Part shown: positions 1 through 6,125 of the stretch, piece after piece
How positions within the stretch are numbered: the first letter of the stretch is position 1
Layout of the letters: each line of letters begins with the position of its first letter
NCBI GenBank assembly: GCA_958421655.1
Contig: CATZMG010000059.1
Span: forward strand, 1-14,021
Length of the DNA stretch: 14,021 nucleotides
Origin: an uncultured Collinsella sp.
GTDB taxonomy: Bacteria > Actinomycetota > Coriobacteriia > Coriobacteriales > Coriobacteriaceae
Direction: 5' to 3'
Translations under genes and position numbers: made by a program
The notes under the pieces: model-generated
Seen by the model: the letters and a program-made list of their open reading frames with translations, nothing else
The model's database searches: none
What the model was told of the DNA's origin: nothing

Positions 1-31
1 CTCTTGACAGCGGATTGGGTCATATGAGCGA

Positions 32-129
32 AAGCCCGCCAGAGCGAGCAAGGTGACGTGAAAGAGGAGGGCATAGGCCTTTTGGCCATGCCCGACGATT
101 GAACGTCAGATTGCCGCTCTGGCGGGCTT
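32..129 (+). ncRNA. Candidate rod-shaped structured RNA (unidentified)
   Basis: Seen in the sequence: 32-46 pairs perfectly with 115-129 (15 bp). After a bulged A47, 48-51 pairs with 111-114, and after a short 2x2 purine loop 54-59 pairs with 103-108. At the tip 69-74 pairs with 88-93 and 76-79 with 84-87, with a bulged A75 and a UUUU loop. The stretch between these stems (60-68 against 94-102) is fully matched as G.A, A.G, A-U, A-U, G.A, A.G, G-C, G.A, A.G. Tandem sheared G.A pairs are stable only when G and A face each other, which holds on the + strand; the - strand would have C/U mismatches. I therefore infer a + strand RNA. No known family is recognised, and no convincing promoter is visible inside the window edge. 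It could instead be part of a larger RNA starting upstream or continuing into 141-311. Confidence 0.35.
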
Positions 130-140
130 GCAGCGTCGAG

Positions 141-311
141 TGGTTCCGGCGTTTGGTAAAACGCCGGAACACAAGAGCGCCCCCTCCCGCGCACGGAACG
201 GAAGGGGGCTAAAGGTAGGAGTCTACCGGTGGGTTGACCCCACCGGACAGACGATGACCAGATGATCCTTTACAGGATCGTCAAGGTTTCCGTGGGGTAC
301 CCGTTGGGTAC
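141..311. other. Run of five further stem-loops downstream of the transporter gene
   Basis: This gene-free stretch holds consecutive hairpins. A perfect 12-bp stem joins 143-154 to 159-170 with a GGTA loop. A C-rich/G-rich stem joins 180-188 to 200-208 with one mismatch. At 221-252 a 4-bp outer and an 8-bp inner stem close a 5-nt loop. An 8- to 9-bp stem with one G-U spans 261-282. A 6-bp stem (297-302 with 306-311) abuts the stop codon of the transporter. None is followed by a clear T-run on either strand, so they are not classical intrinsic terminators. They may be the structured 3' UTR of the leftward transporter mRNA, or the rest of a + strand RNA beginning with the rod at 32-129. Function unknown. 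Confidence 0.4.
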
Positions 312-1790
312 TTAGAGCAACACGCAGGCGACGGTCAGGATGACGGCGCAGACGACGGAGAGCGCGACGATGAGCTTAAGGGCAAACTTGAGCCAGGTCG
401 TCCACTCGATCTTGGCCAGGGCGAGACCGCCCATGATGGCGCCGGAGGTCGGGGTGAACAGGTTCACGACACCGATGGCGGCGGAGAAGATCATGACCAT
501 GACCTCGGGCGAGAAGCCGAGCTTAACAGCCAGCGGTCCCATGATGGGCATGGAGACGGTGGCCATACCGGAGGTCGAAGGAATCAGGAAGGACAGGCCG
601 AAGTAGACCAGGAAGCTCATGGGAGCGAAGATAACGCCGGACAGGCCAGCCAGGGCATTGGCGGCAGCGTCGAGGACGAAGACGTCGAGGCCGGTGCTAG
701 CCATGAGGACGGAGATGCCACGGGCGAGGGCGATGACGAGAACAACGGACATCATGTCGGCAGCGCCGGTGATGAAGGTGTTGACGATCTGCTTCTCGGA
801 CAGGCCACCGATGATACCGATCAGGATAGCCATGAGGAAGAACCAGGTGGAAGCCTCGTCGAAGTACCACTGGCCAATGGGCAGGCCGGTGATCAGGGCA
901 GACCAGCCCTGGACGACAGCATTACCGTCGGCATCGTAGACAGCGCCAGCGTCAAAGAAGTTGGCGACGCCCTCGTTGAGGTCGGCCAGCGGGATGAAGC
1001 CGACGATCATGACGACGAAGGTGAAGGCGAAGGCGATCAGAACACCCTTCTGACGACCGGTGAGCTTGACCTCCTTGTGGACCTCGGAAGCAGCCTTGCC
1101 ATGTGCCTCTTCGGCGTCCTTGAGCTCCTGCATCGAGAGGATGGTGGAACCCTTGTCAGCCTTGACCTTCTTGGCATAGTTCATCACGAAGACGATGGAC
1201 ATGACGGTGGTAACAAGCCACAGGACGGCACCGAGGCCGATGATGATGGACTGGTTCACGGCAATGTCAACGCCGGTCAGGGCGTCGACGGCAGCGCCGA
1301 CGGCGAACGGGTTAACCGTGGAGCCGAGGCAGCCGCAGCCAGCGCCGAGCAGGACGGTAGCGGCGCCGACCATCGGGTCGAAGCCGGCAGCCATCATGGT
1401 AGCGGCGAGCAGGGCGTAGAAGGGAACGGTCTCCTCGCACATACCATAGGTGGTACCACCGAGGGAGAAGATGAGCATCAGCACGGGAATGAGCATGATC
1501 TCGTTGCCCTTAAGCTTCTGCACCAGGACGGCGATGCCGTTGTCCAGAGCGCCGGTCTCGGTCATCATACCGAGGAAGCCGCCCAGGATCATAACGAAGA
1601 GGCAGACGGGCAGAGCGTCAGCGAAGCCCTTAATCGGGGCGGTGCAGAAATCGCTCAGACGGGCGGCAGTAACCGCGCCGCCGGACGTGCCGGAGACGAT
1701 AACGGTAACAACTGCAACAATTGCCAGCAGAGCAAGAAGAATGGTGAACGATGAAGGCATACCGCGCTTTTTCTTAGCGGTCTCAGTCAT
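312..1790 (-). CDS. YfcC-family transporter, probable arginine/ornithine exchanger
   Basis: Polytopic inner-membrane protein of 492 residues from the YfcC / C4-dicarboxylate anaerobic carrier (DcuC-like) family. A short basic N-terminus (KKKR, residues 6-9) precedes about a dozen hydrophobic segments, among them 15-35, 60-78, 98-113, 125-150, 183-205, 248-268, 315-330, 345-362, 388-405, 425-445 and 468-490. Family-type re-entrant motifs are visible: GGTTYGMCEETVPF (111-124), IPSTSGMA (403-410) and FTPTSGAIMGG (445-455). The start at 1790 is chosen because an AAGGGGGG ribosome binding site lies about 9 nt upstream; a longer frame from 1817 would put that site inside the gene. Being last in the arcA-arcB order, it most likely takes the place of ArcD, importing arginine and exporting ornithine. 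Streptococcal ADI clusters are recalled to use a carrier of this family. Substrate is inferred from context only; other amino acids or peptides are possible. Confidence 0.85.
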   Translation of the reverse strand: MTETAKKKRGMPSSFTILLALLAIVAVVTVIVSGTSGGAVTAARLSDFCTAPIKGFADALPVCLFVMILGGFLGMMTETGALDNGIAVLVQKLKGNEIMLIPVLMLIFSLGGTTYGMCEETVPFYALLAATMMAAGFDPMVGAATVLLGAGCGCLGSTVNPFAVGAAVDALTGVDIAVNQSIIIGLGAVLWLVTTVMSIVFVMNYAKKVKADKGSTILSMQELKDAEEAHGKAASEVHKEVKLTGRQKGVLIAFAFTFVVMIVGFIPLADLNEGVANFFDAGAVYDADGNAVVQGWSALITGLPIGQWYFDEASTWFFLMAILIGIIGGLSEKQIVNTFITGAADMMSVVLVIALARGISVLMASTGLDVFVLDAAANALAGLSGVIFAPMSFLVYFGLSFLIPSTSGMATVSMPIMGPLAVKLGFSPEVMVMIFSAAIGVVNLFTPTSGAIMGGLALAKIEWTTWLKFALKLIVALSVVCAVILTVACVLL

Positions 1791-1890
1791 AGTTCTCATC
1801 CCCCCTTCATAAATCATTTACTGATCTCGCCCGAAGCGGCTCTTCCGTGCCGTGCCCACCGCCCGACGCGAGATTTTTACCAGATAAAGC

Positions 1891-1922
1891 CGCTCGGGGT
1901 GTTCAACAATACACCCCGAGCG
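1891..1922 (-). terminator. Hairpin terminator or attenuator between arcB and transporter
   Basis: Perfect 12-bp inverted repeat (1891-1902 with 1911-1922), 8-nt loop, starting 15 nt past the arcB stop. In the leftward direction it is followed by GCTTTATC, a weak U-tract. No good promoter is seen between it and the transporter start at 1790, so it is more likely a partial terminator that lowers transporter expression, or a 3'-end stabiliser, than a full stop. Confidence 0.6.
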
Positions 1923-1937
1923 AGATGCTAGATGCTC

Positions 1938-2933
1938 TTACTTGAGCGTAGCGTACATGACAGCCTTGATGGTGTGCATGCGGTTCTCGGCCTCGTCGAA
2001 GACCTTGGAAGCGGGGCTCTCGAAGACCTCGTCGGTGACCTCCTGCTCGGTGATGCCGAACTGCTCGCACTTCTCGGCGCCAATGGTGGTGTTGGTGTCG
2101 TGGAAGCTGGGCAGGCAGTGCAGGAAGATGGCACCCGGGTTGGCCATAGCCATGACCTCGGAGGTGACACGATACGGGGTGAGCTGAGCGATGCGCTCGG
2201 CCCAGACCTCGTCGGGCTCGCCCATGGAGACCCACACGTCGGTGTAGATAACGTCGGCACCGGTGACGCCGTCCTTGACGTCGGTGGTCAGCTTGATGGT
2301 GCAGCCGTTGGCCTCGGCGATGGGCTTGCAGGCCTCGATGACGTCGTCAGCGGGCATGCACTCCTCGGGGCCGCAGGCCACGAAGTTCATGCCGAGCTTG
2401 GAGCAGACAACCATGAGGGAGCGAGCGACGTTGTTCTTGCAGTCGCCCATGAAGACGAGAGTCTTGCCCTTGATGTCGTAGTTGAAGTTCTCCTGGACGG
2501 TCAGGATGTCGGCGAGCATCTGGGTGGGGTGCCACTCGGTGGTCAGGCCGTTCCACACGGGCACGCCGGACTTAGCAGCGAGCTCCTCGACGTCGTCCTG
2601 GGCAAAGCCACGGAACTCGATGCCGTCATACATGCGGCCGAGAACGCGGGCGGTGTCCTCGATGGACTCCTTCTTGCCCATCTGCGACGAACCCGGATCG
2701 AGGTAGGTGACGCCCATGCCCAGATCCATGCCGCCGACCTCAAAGGCGCAGCGGGTACGAGTGGAGGTCTTCTGGAAGAGCAGAACGATGTTCTTGCCCT
2801 CGAGATAGCGGTGCGGAACGCCAGCGCGCTTCATGTCCTTGAAGTTCTTGGAGAGCTTGAGCAGGTACTCGATCTCCTCGGTGGTGAGGTCGAGAAGCTT
2901 GAGGAAGCTACGGCCGGAGAGGTTAACACCCAT
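1938..2933 (-). CDS. arcB: Ornithine carbamoyltransferase (catabolic type by context)
   Basis: Cytoplasmic enzyme that interconverts ornithine plus carbamoyl phosphate and citrulline plus phosphate; in the ADI pathway it runs towards ornithine. The protein is 331 residues, normal for the family. Signature motifs are intact: the carbamoyl-phosphate loop STRTR (57-61), HPTQ (135-138), the ornithine-side DVWVSMGE (232-239) and HCLP (272-275) with the active-site cysteine. The start at 2933 gives MGVNLSGRSF, the usual N-terminus, with an AAAGGAT site upstream; the frame stays open to 3023 but would read through the hairpin behind arcA. It lies 105 nt downstream of arcA copy 1 and upstream of the transporter. 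Anabolic and catabolic OTCs cannot be separated from motifs alone; neighbours favour the catabolic role. Codon use is strongly biased to G/C-ending codons, as in arcA, suggesting high expression. Confidence 0.96.
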   Translation of the reverse strand: MGVNLSGRSFLKLLDLTTEEIEYLLKLSKNFKDMKRAGVPHRYLEGKNIVLLFQKTSTRTRCAFEVGGMDLGMGVTYLDPGSSQMGKKESIEDTARVLGRMYDGIEFRGFAQDDVEELAAKSGVPVWNGLTTEWHPTQMLADILTVQENFNYDIKGKTLVFMGDCKNNVARSLMVVCSKLGMNFVACGPEECMPADDVIEACKPIAEANGCTIKLTTDVKDGVTGADVIYTDVWVSMGEPDEVWAERIAQLTPYRVTSEVMAMANPGAIFLHCLPSFHDTNTTIGAEKCEQFGITEQEVTDEVFESPASKVFDEAENRMHTIKAVMYATLK

Positions 2934-2997
2934 GGTTCGAATCCTTTCGAAGAAATGAATTACATAAGTATCAGTGTTGCCCGTTTGACGGGCGAAA

Positions 2998-3026
2998 CCG
3001 GTGCGGTTGTAGGGAGACCGCACCGG
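2998..3026 (-). terminator. Hairpin behind arcA copy 1, inside the arcA-arcB gap
   Basis: A 10-bp GC-rich inverted repeat (2998-3007 with 3017-3026) and 9-nt loop begin 12 nt past the arcA stop, followed leftward by TTTCGCC. A second small hairpin (2979-2983 with 2989-2993) follows. As arcB comes next and lacks a clear promoter, this is probably an mRNA-processing or partial-termination element setting the arcA:arcB ratio. Confidence 0.5.
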
Positions 3027-3037
3027 AAACGGAAAGA

Positions 3038-4304
3038 CTTAGAGGTCCTCGCGCCAGAAGGGCATGCTCATGCAGCGCGGGCCGCCGCGGCCGCGGGAGA
3101 GCTCGGCGGAGGGCACGACGAGAAGGTCCAGGCCCTCCTTGTACAGCACGTCGTTGGTGACGGTGTTGCGGGCGTAGACGCAGATCTTGCCGGGCTCGAC
3201 GCACAGGGTGTTGGAGCCGTCGTTCCACTGCTCGCGGGAGGCCGCGATCGGGTCGCCGCCGCCGCAGGGGATCAGCTTGACCTGGTCGACGCCGGTGGCG
3301 TCCTCCAGGACGTGCTCGAGGGTGTCCTCGATCAGGCGGATGTTCACGTCGCCCGGGTTCTTGCCGGCGGTCAGCTCGTAGACGCGCAGGGTGCCCATGA
3401 TGGCGGGGTGGATCGTGAACTTATCGACGTCGATCTGGGTGAAGACCGTGTCGAGGTGCATGAAGGCGCGCGAGACCGGGATGTCGAAGGCCAGGATGCG
3501 CTCGACCTTGGAGTCGGAGTTCCAGAAGATGTTCTGGGCCATGACGTCGATAGCGGCGGCCTGGGTGCGCTGGGAGATGCCGACGGCGAGGGTCTTCTCG
3601 TTGATGTTCAGCACGTCGCCGCCCTCGGTGTGGAACTGGCAGTCGCGGCGGAAGTACAGGGAGACGTCCTTGTAGTCGGGGTGGTACTTGAAGACGTACT
3701 TGCCGTACAGGGTCTCGCGGTTGCGGGTGACCGAGTACATGCGGTTGAGGTTGACGCCCTCGCCGACGACCGCGAACGGGTCGCGGGTGAAGTAGAGGTT
3801 GGGCATCGGGTCGATGATCAGGTCGGACTCGGACTCGGAGTTGACCAGGGAGTCGAGGGTCGTGGACGCCGTGAGGGGCATGTCGATCTCGGCCTTGGTC
3901 ATGCCGGCCATGGTCTTCTTGACGAACTCGAGGTTGTCCTCGATGGAGTCCAGCTTCTCGCGGACGACCTGCGGCATGTGCTGGCCGCGGATGCCGGCCT
4001 CGGCGATGTACTGGTCGGTGAACTCGGCGCGGGCGCCGGGGACCTGGTCGAACACCTCGGCGACGAGGTTCTCGAGGTAGAGGACCTCCACGCCCTGGTC
4101 CCTCAGGATCTGGGCGAAGGTGTCGTGCTCCTGCTGTGCGACCTCCAGGAACGGGACGTCGTCGAACAGGAGTCGCTCGAGCTCGTCGGGCGGCAGGTTG
4201 AGGAGCTCGTCGCCGGGACGGTGCAGGCAGACCTTCCTGAGCTTGCCGATCTCGGAAGGCACGTGCAGACCTTTCGTCATGGCCTCCTACCTTTCTTTCG
4301 GGCC
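3038..4304. repeat. 1267-bp direct repeat, copy 1 (arcA unit)
   Basis: Matches 6126-7392 base for base at a constant offset of 3088 as far as I can check by eye. The match ends one base beyond the arcA stop codon and 24 bases upstream of its start codon. Beyond that upstream edge similarity continues, but at the level of a diverged homologue (to about 4480 / 7570). Confidence 0.9.
3039..4280 (-). CDS. arcA: Arginine deiminase, copy 1
   Basis: Cytoplasmic guanidino-modifying enzyme hydrolysing L-arginine to L-citrulline and ammonia, first step of the ADI pathway for energy and acid resistance. At 413 residues it has full family length. All catalytic positions known for the family are present: D167 in FTRDP (164-168), E219 in HTEGGD (217-222), H275 and D277 in MHLDT (274-278), and the nucleophile C403 in RCMSMPFWRE near the C-terminus. 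The start at 4280 is preceded by a very strong GGTAGGAGG site. The 5' leader carries a small GC hairpin (about 4301-4316). It is followed after a hairpin by arcB. The protein and gene are identical to copy 2 at 6127-7368. Codon choice is extremely biased to C/G endings, in keeping with high expression. Confidence 0.98.
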   Translation of the reverse strand: MTKGLHVPSEIGKLRKVCLHRPGDELLNLPPDELERLLFDDVPFLEVAQQEHDTFAQILRDQGVEVLYLENLVAEVFDQVPGARAEFTDQYIAEAGIRGQHMPQVVREKLDSIEDNLEFVKKTMAGMTKAEIDMPLTASTTLDSLVNSESESDLIIDPMPNLYFTRDPFAVVGEGVNLNRMYSVTRNRETLYGKYVFKYHPDYKDVSLYFRRDCQFHTEGGDVLNINEKTLAVGISQRTQAAAIDVMAQNIFWNSDSKVERILAFDIPVSRAFMHLDTVFTQIDVDKFTIHPAIMGTLRVYELTAGKNPGDVNIRLIEDTLEHVLEDATGVDQVKLIPCGGGDPIAASREQWNDGSNTLCVEPGKICVYARNTVTNDVLYKEGLDLLVVPSAELSRGRGGPRCMSMPFWREDL

Positions 4305-4362
4305 CCTGTCAGGGCCGATTCGTTAGCGCCCCTCCGTGTGAGGCGTTATTGCTGACGACATA

Positions 4363-4429
4363 TTTATATCCAAAATCAGTCCATACTTCCACCTCGCCCC
4401 CGAACGGTTTTATATGAGGGGTGAACGGC
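4363..4429 (-). promoter_or_regulatory. arcA copy 1 promoter with LytTR-type paired operator
   Basis: In the leftward direction: repeat GCCGTTCAC (4421-4429), then ACCGTTCGG (4400-4408) exactly 21 bp on, 8 bp, a weak -35 TGGAAG (4386-4391), a 17-bp spacer and a -10 TATAAA (4363-4368). Predicted transcript start is near 4356, giving a 75-nt leader. Every spacing is the same before arcA copy 2. Established: LytTR-domain regulators bind pairs of 9-bp direct repeats with about 12-bp spacers and a GTT core. Inferred: this promoter is activated by such a regulator. Confidence 0.6.
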
Positions 4430-4657
4430 ATACACATATACTTCACGCATGGCACACTTTGATTTAATAAAGTTTATTTACGTGCTTAAATGCGTTTTCA
4501 ATCCAAAAACCAATTGAAACTAATCTTTATTAAACCACCCTCAAATTGCATATTTCGAGCAATGATATGAATAGAATTCGCAATTCTCGCTTCGTCTCAA
4601 CCATTTTGATTTTTATTCAAAAAAAAGTTCGTCCTATTCATTTCTGGCAAACAGATT
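4430..4657. other. AT-rich intergenic stretch upstream of arcA copy 1
   Basis: No gene seen. It is strikingly AT-rich against the GC-rich surroundings, with A/T tracts (for example at 4451-4475 and 4605-4627) suggesting intrinsic DNA curvature. Up to about 4480 it still aligns loosely with the region upstream of arcA copy 2. Confidence 0.5.
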
Positions 4658-4687
4658 ACCGTTTACCAGACGCTGGATACCGTTCAC
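4658..4687 (+). promoter_or_regulatory. Third LytTR-like repeat pair, oriented rightward
   Basis: ACCGTTTAC (4658-4666) and ACCGTTCAC (4679-4687) are direct repeats 21 bp apart, the same unit and spacing as at both arcA promoters but on the opposite strand. A TATAAG box follows at 4699-4704. No convincing gene lies downstream on the + strand before the convergent aminotransferase. It may be an auxiliary operator for arcA copy 1 about 250 bp away, or may drive a short antisense or small RNA. Confidence 0.4.
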
Positions 4688-4765
4688 CGGAAGCTCAGTA
4701 TAAGGCCCCATGAACACTGGCTCGCCTTACGGCCTCATTTGTAACAACTTGACTTCTCGGTATAG

Positions 4766-4804
4766 AAAAACGGACCCGCTTCCCTCATGGAAAACGGGTC
4801 TGTT
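4766..4804 (-). terminator. Rho-independent terminator of the aminotransferase gene
   Basis: Arms 4769-4778 and 4795-4804 (10 bp with one G-T), an inner TTCC/GGAA pairing and a 5-nt tip, followed leftward by a TTTTTC tract. It lies 49 nt past the aminotransferase stop and separates the arcA2-aminotransferase unit from the arcA1 promoter. Confidence 0.8.
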
Positions 4805-4852
4805 ATCGATAATTGTAGGCAGATTTGAGCGGCTTTGAGAGCCGTCGGTATC

Positions 4853-5977
4853 CTAGCGATCGAGCTCCGCCAAGGCCTCGCCAAGAAGCCTCAGGCCCTC
4901 ACGAAGAACGCCCTCGCTCGCGCAGTAACCTAGGCGCGCGCCGCAGGGAAGCTCAAAACGGCTACCGGGAACCAACAGCACTCCCCTCTCGGCCAGCAGG
5001 CGCTTGCAGAACTCCTCGTCATTCTCGGGAATGTCCAGCTGGATAAACGAGGTGGACACACCCTGCGGGGCCGTCCAGGAGACACGATGCTGCGTGTCGA
5101 TCCAAGCCTGCACGATATCGCGGTTTCCAAACACAATCTTGCGGTTGCGTTCGAGGATCTTGTCCTTGTGCTCGAGCACATAGGTCGCCAGGGCGTCGTT
5201 GAACACGCCGCCGCAAATCATGGTGTAGTCGCGGTAGGTGCGAATGCGGCTAGATACCTCTTCGTCTGCCACAACCCAGCCCACACGGGCCGCAGGCGTC
5301 GAATAGGTCTTGGACACCGAGTTGGTGACGATGGCTTTCTCGTACACGTCGGCCATCGACATAAAGTCCTCGGTGTTCTCAAGCGGCAGGTGCACCTCGT
5401 CGCAAAGAACATAGGCGCCCACCGAGCGGGCGATCTCGGCAATCTGGCCGAGCGTATCGGCATCGAGCACCGTACCGATGGGGTTCGATGCGTTGTTGAT
5501 GCAGATAAGCTTGGTGTTGGGGCGCACCAAGCGCTTGAGTTCCTCGATATCGGGCTTCCAGCCGAGTTCCTCGCGAAGCTCCCAATACTCGACCTCGGCG
5601 CTCAGCGTGCGCGGAATCTCGTAGAGCGGCGCGTAGGTGGGCCACTCGGCGATAACGTGGTCGCCGGGCTCGACCACAGCCATGATGGCGTTGAGGTTTG
5701 CGCCCGTGCAGCCATTGGTCTGCAGAATATGATCGGGATTGACCTCGCGACGATACAGCTTGGCTACCTCGGCCTTAAACTCAGGCGAACCCTCGATCCA
5801 GCCGTAGTTCATCTTCTCGCGATCCAGGCGCTCATAGAACGTGGCGCCGTCCTGCTCATCGAGCGCGCGCAGCTCGCCCATGGTAAGCGACGAAATCGTC
5901 GACTGGGCGATATCCCACGTAGCGCTCTTCTCCCAAACGTTAAGCCACTCCTCAACGCCGATCGTCTTGATATCCAT
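4853..5977 (-). CDS. PLP-dependent class I/II aminotransferase-fold enzyme, ADI-linked
   Basis: Cytoplasmic fold-type I PLP enzyme of 374 residues. Landmarks: TNGCTGANL (88-96) at the cofactor-phosphate region, P113-T114-Y115, NNASNPIG (161-168), CDEVH (192-196) with the PLP-ring aspartate D193, the Schiff-base lysine K223 in SVSKTYS (220-226), R231 in ARVGW, and the substrate-carboxylate arginine R348 in ARLGYC. The start at 5977 follows an AAGGAG site with 7-nt spacing; the frame extends to 6031 without such support. It sits between two identical arcA genes, 149 nt behind copy 2, and ends in its own terminator. The context suggests a substrate such as arginine, citrulline or ornithine. The N-terminal MGELRAL stretch (33-39) recalls the capreomycidine-synthase (VioD-like) branch that acts on hydroxyarginine, but that is a memory-based guess. 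The exact reaction is unknown. Confidence 0.88.
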   Translation of the reverse strand: MDIKTIGVEEWLNVWEKSATWDIAQSTISSLTMGELRALDEQDGATFYERLDREKMNYGWIEGSPEFKAEVAKLYRREVNPDHILQTNGCTGANLNAIMAVVEPGDHVIAEWPTYAPLYEIPRTLSAEVEYWELREELGWKPDIEELKRLVRPNTKLICINNASNPIGTVLDADTLGQIAEIARSVGAYVLCDEVHLPLENTEDFMSMADVYEKAIVTNSVSKTYSTPAARVGWVVADEEVSSRIRTYRDYTMICGGVFNDALATYVLEHKDKILERNRKIVFGNRDIVQAWIDTQHRVSWTAPQGVSTSFIQLDIPENDEEFCKRLLAERGVLLVPGSRFELPCGARLGYCASEGVLREGLRLLGEALAELDR

Positions 5978-6034
5978 GGCCAAGCTCCTTACAAAAGCAG
6001 TCATCCAATCGAGTTGACGTTCCTCATACAAGAA

Positions 6035-6064
6035 TGGGGCGGTGCGAATATCCGCACCGCCCCA
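6035..6064 (-). terminator. Hairpin behind arcA copy 2
   Basis: A perfect 12-bp inverted repeat (6035-6046 with 6053-6064) and 6-nt loop, followed leftward by TTCTTGT. It lies between the arcA copy 2 stop and the aminotransferase start. Its stem shares a GGTGCG core with the hairpin behind arcA copy 1. The T-tract is imperfect, so termination may be partial and allow aminotransferase expression by read-through. Confidence 0.6.
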
Positions 6065-6125
6065 ATGGGAGACATCTAATGGCAGCTAGATGTATGTATT
6101 AAGACCTGTACGGGTCCTTGAAGAC

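Noticed and set aside
4..32. TTGACA at 4-9 as the -35 of a promoter for the 32-129 RNA.
   Set aside because: At 16-18 bp there is no acceptable -10 (AGCGAA); the better CATATG lies only 11 bp away. The true promoter may be left of the window.
143..170. Perfect 12-bp hairpin as an intrinsic terminator for the transporter or for a + strand RNA.
   Set aside because: No T-run follows on either strand (CACAAG on +, CCACTCG on -).
1..311. Possible insertion-sequence end, CRISPR array, tRNA or tmRNA in the left gene-free stretch.
   Set aside because: No direct repeat units, target-site duplications, transposase remnant, tRNA cloverleaf signature or CCA end could be found.
1932..4355. An 807-codon open frame on the + strand opposite arcB and arcA copy 1, with a shorter counterpart over copy 2 (6118-7512).
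   Set aside because: It is the mirror of strongly biased G/C-ending codons in arcB and arcA. The translation is repetitive Val/Gly/Leu/Asp/Glu-rich without domain features, and the leftward frames encode complete, well-known enzymes.
4709..4837. A 42-codon + strand frame starting ATGAACACT behind TATAAG and an AAGG, possibly a small peptide gene driven by the third repeat pair.
   Set aside because: Half of it overlaps the aminotransferase terminator, codon use is unlike real genes nearby, and the ribosome binding site is poor.
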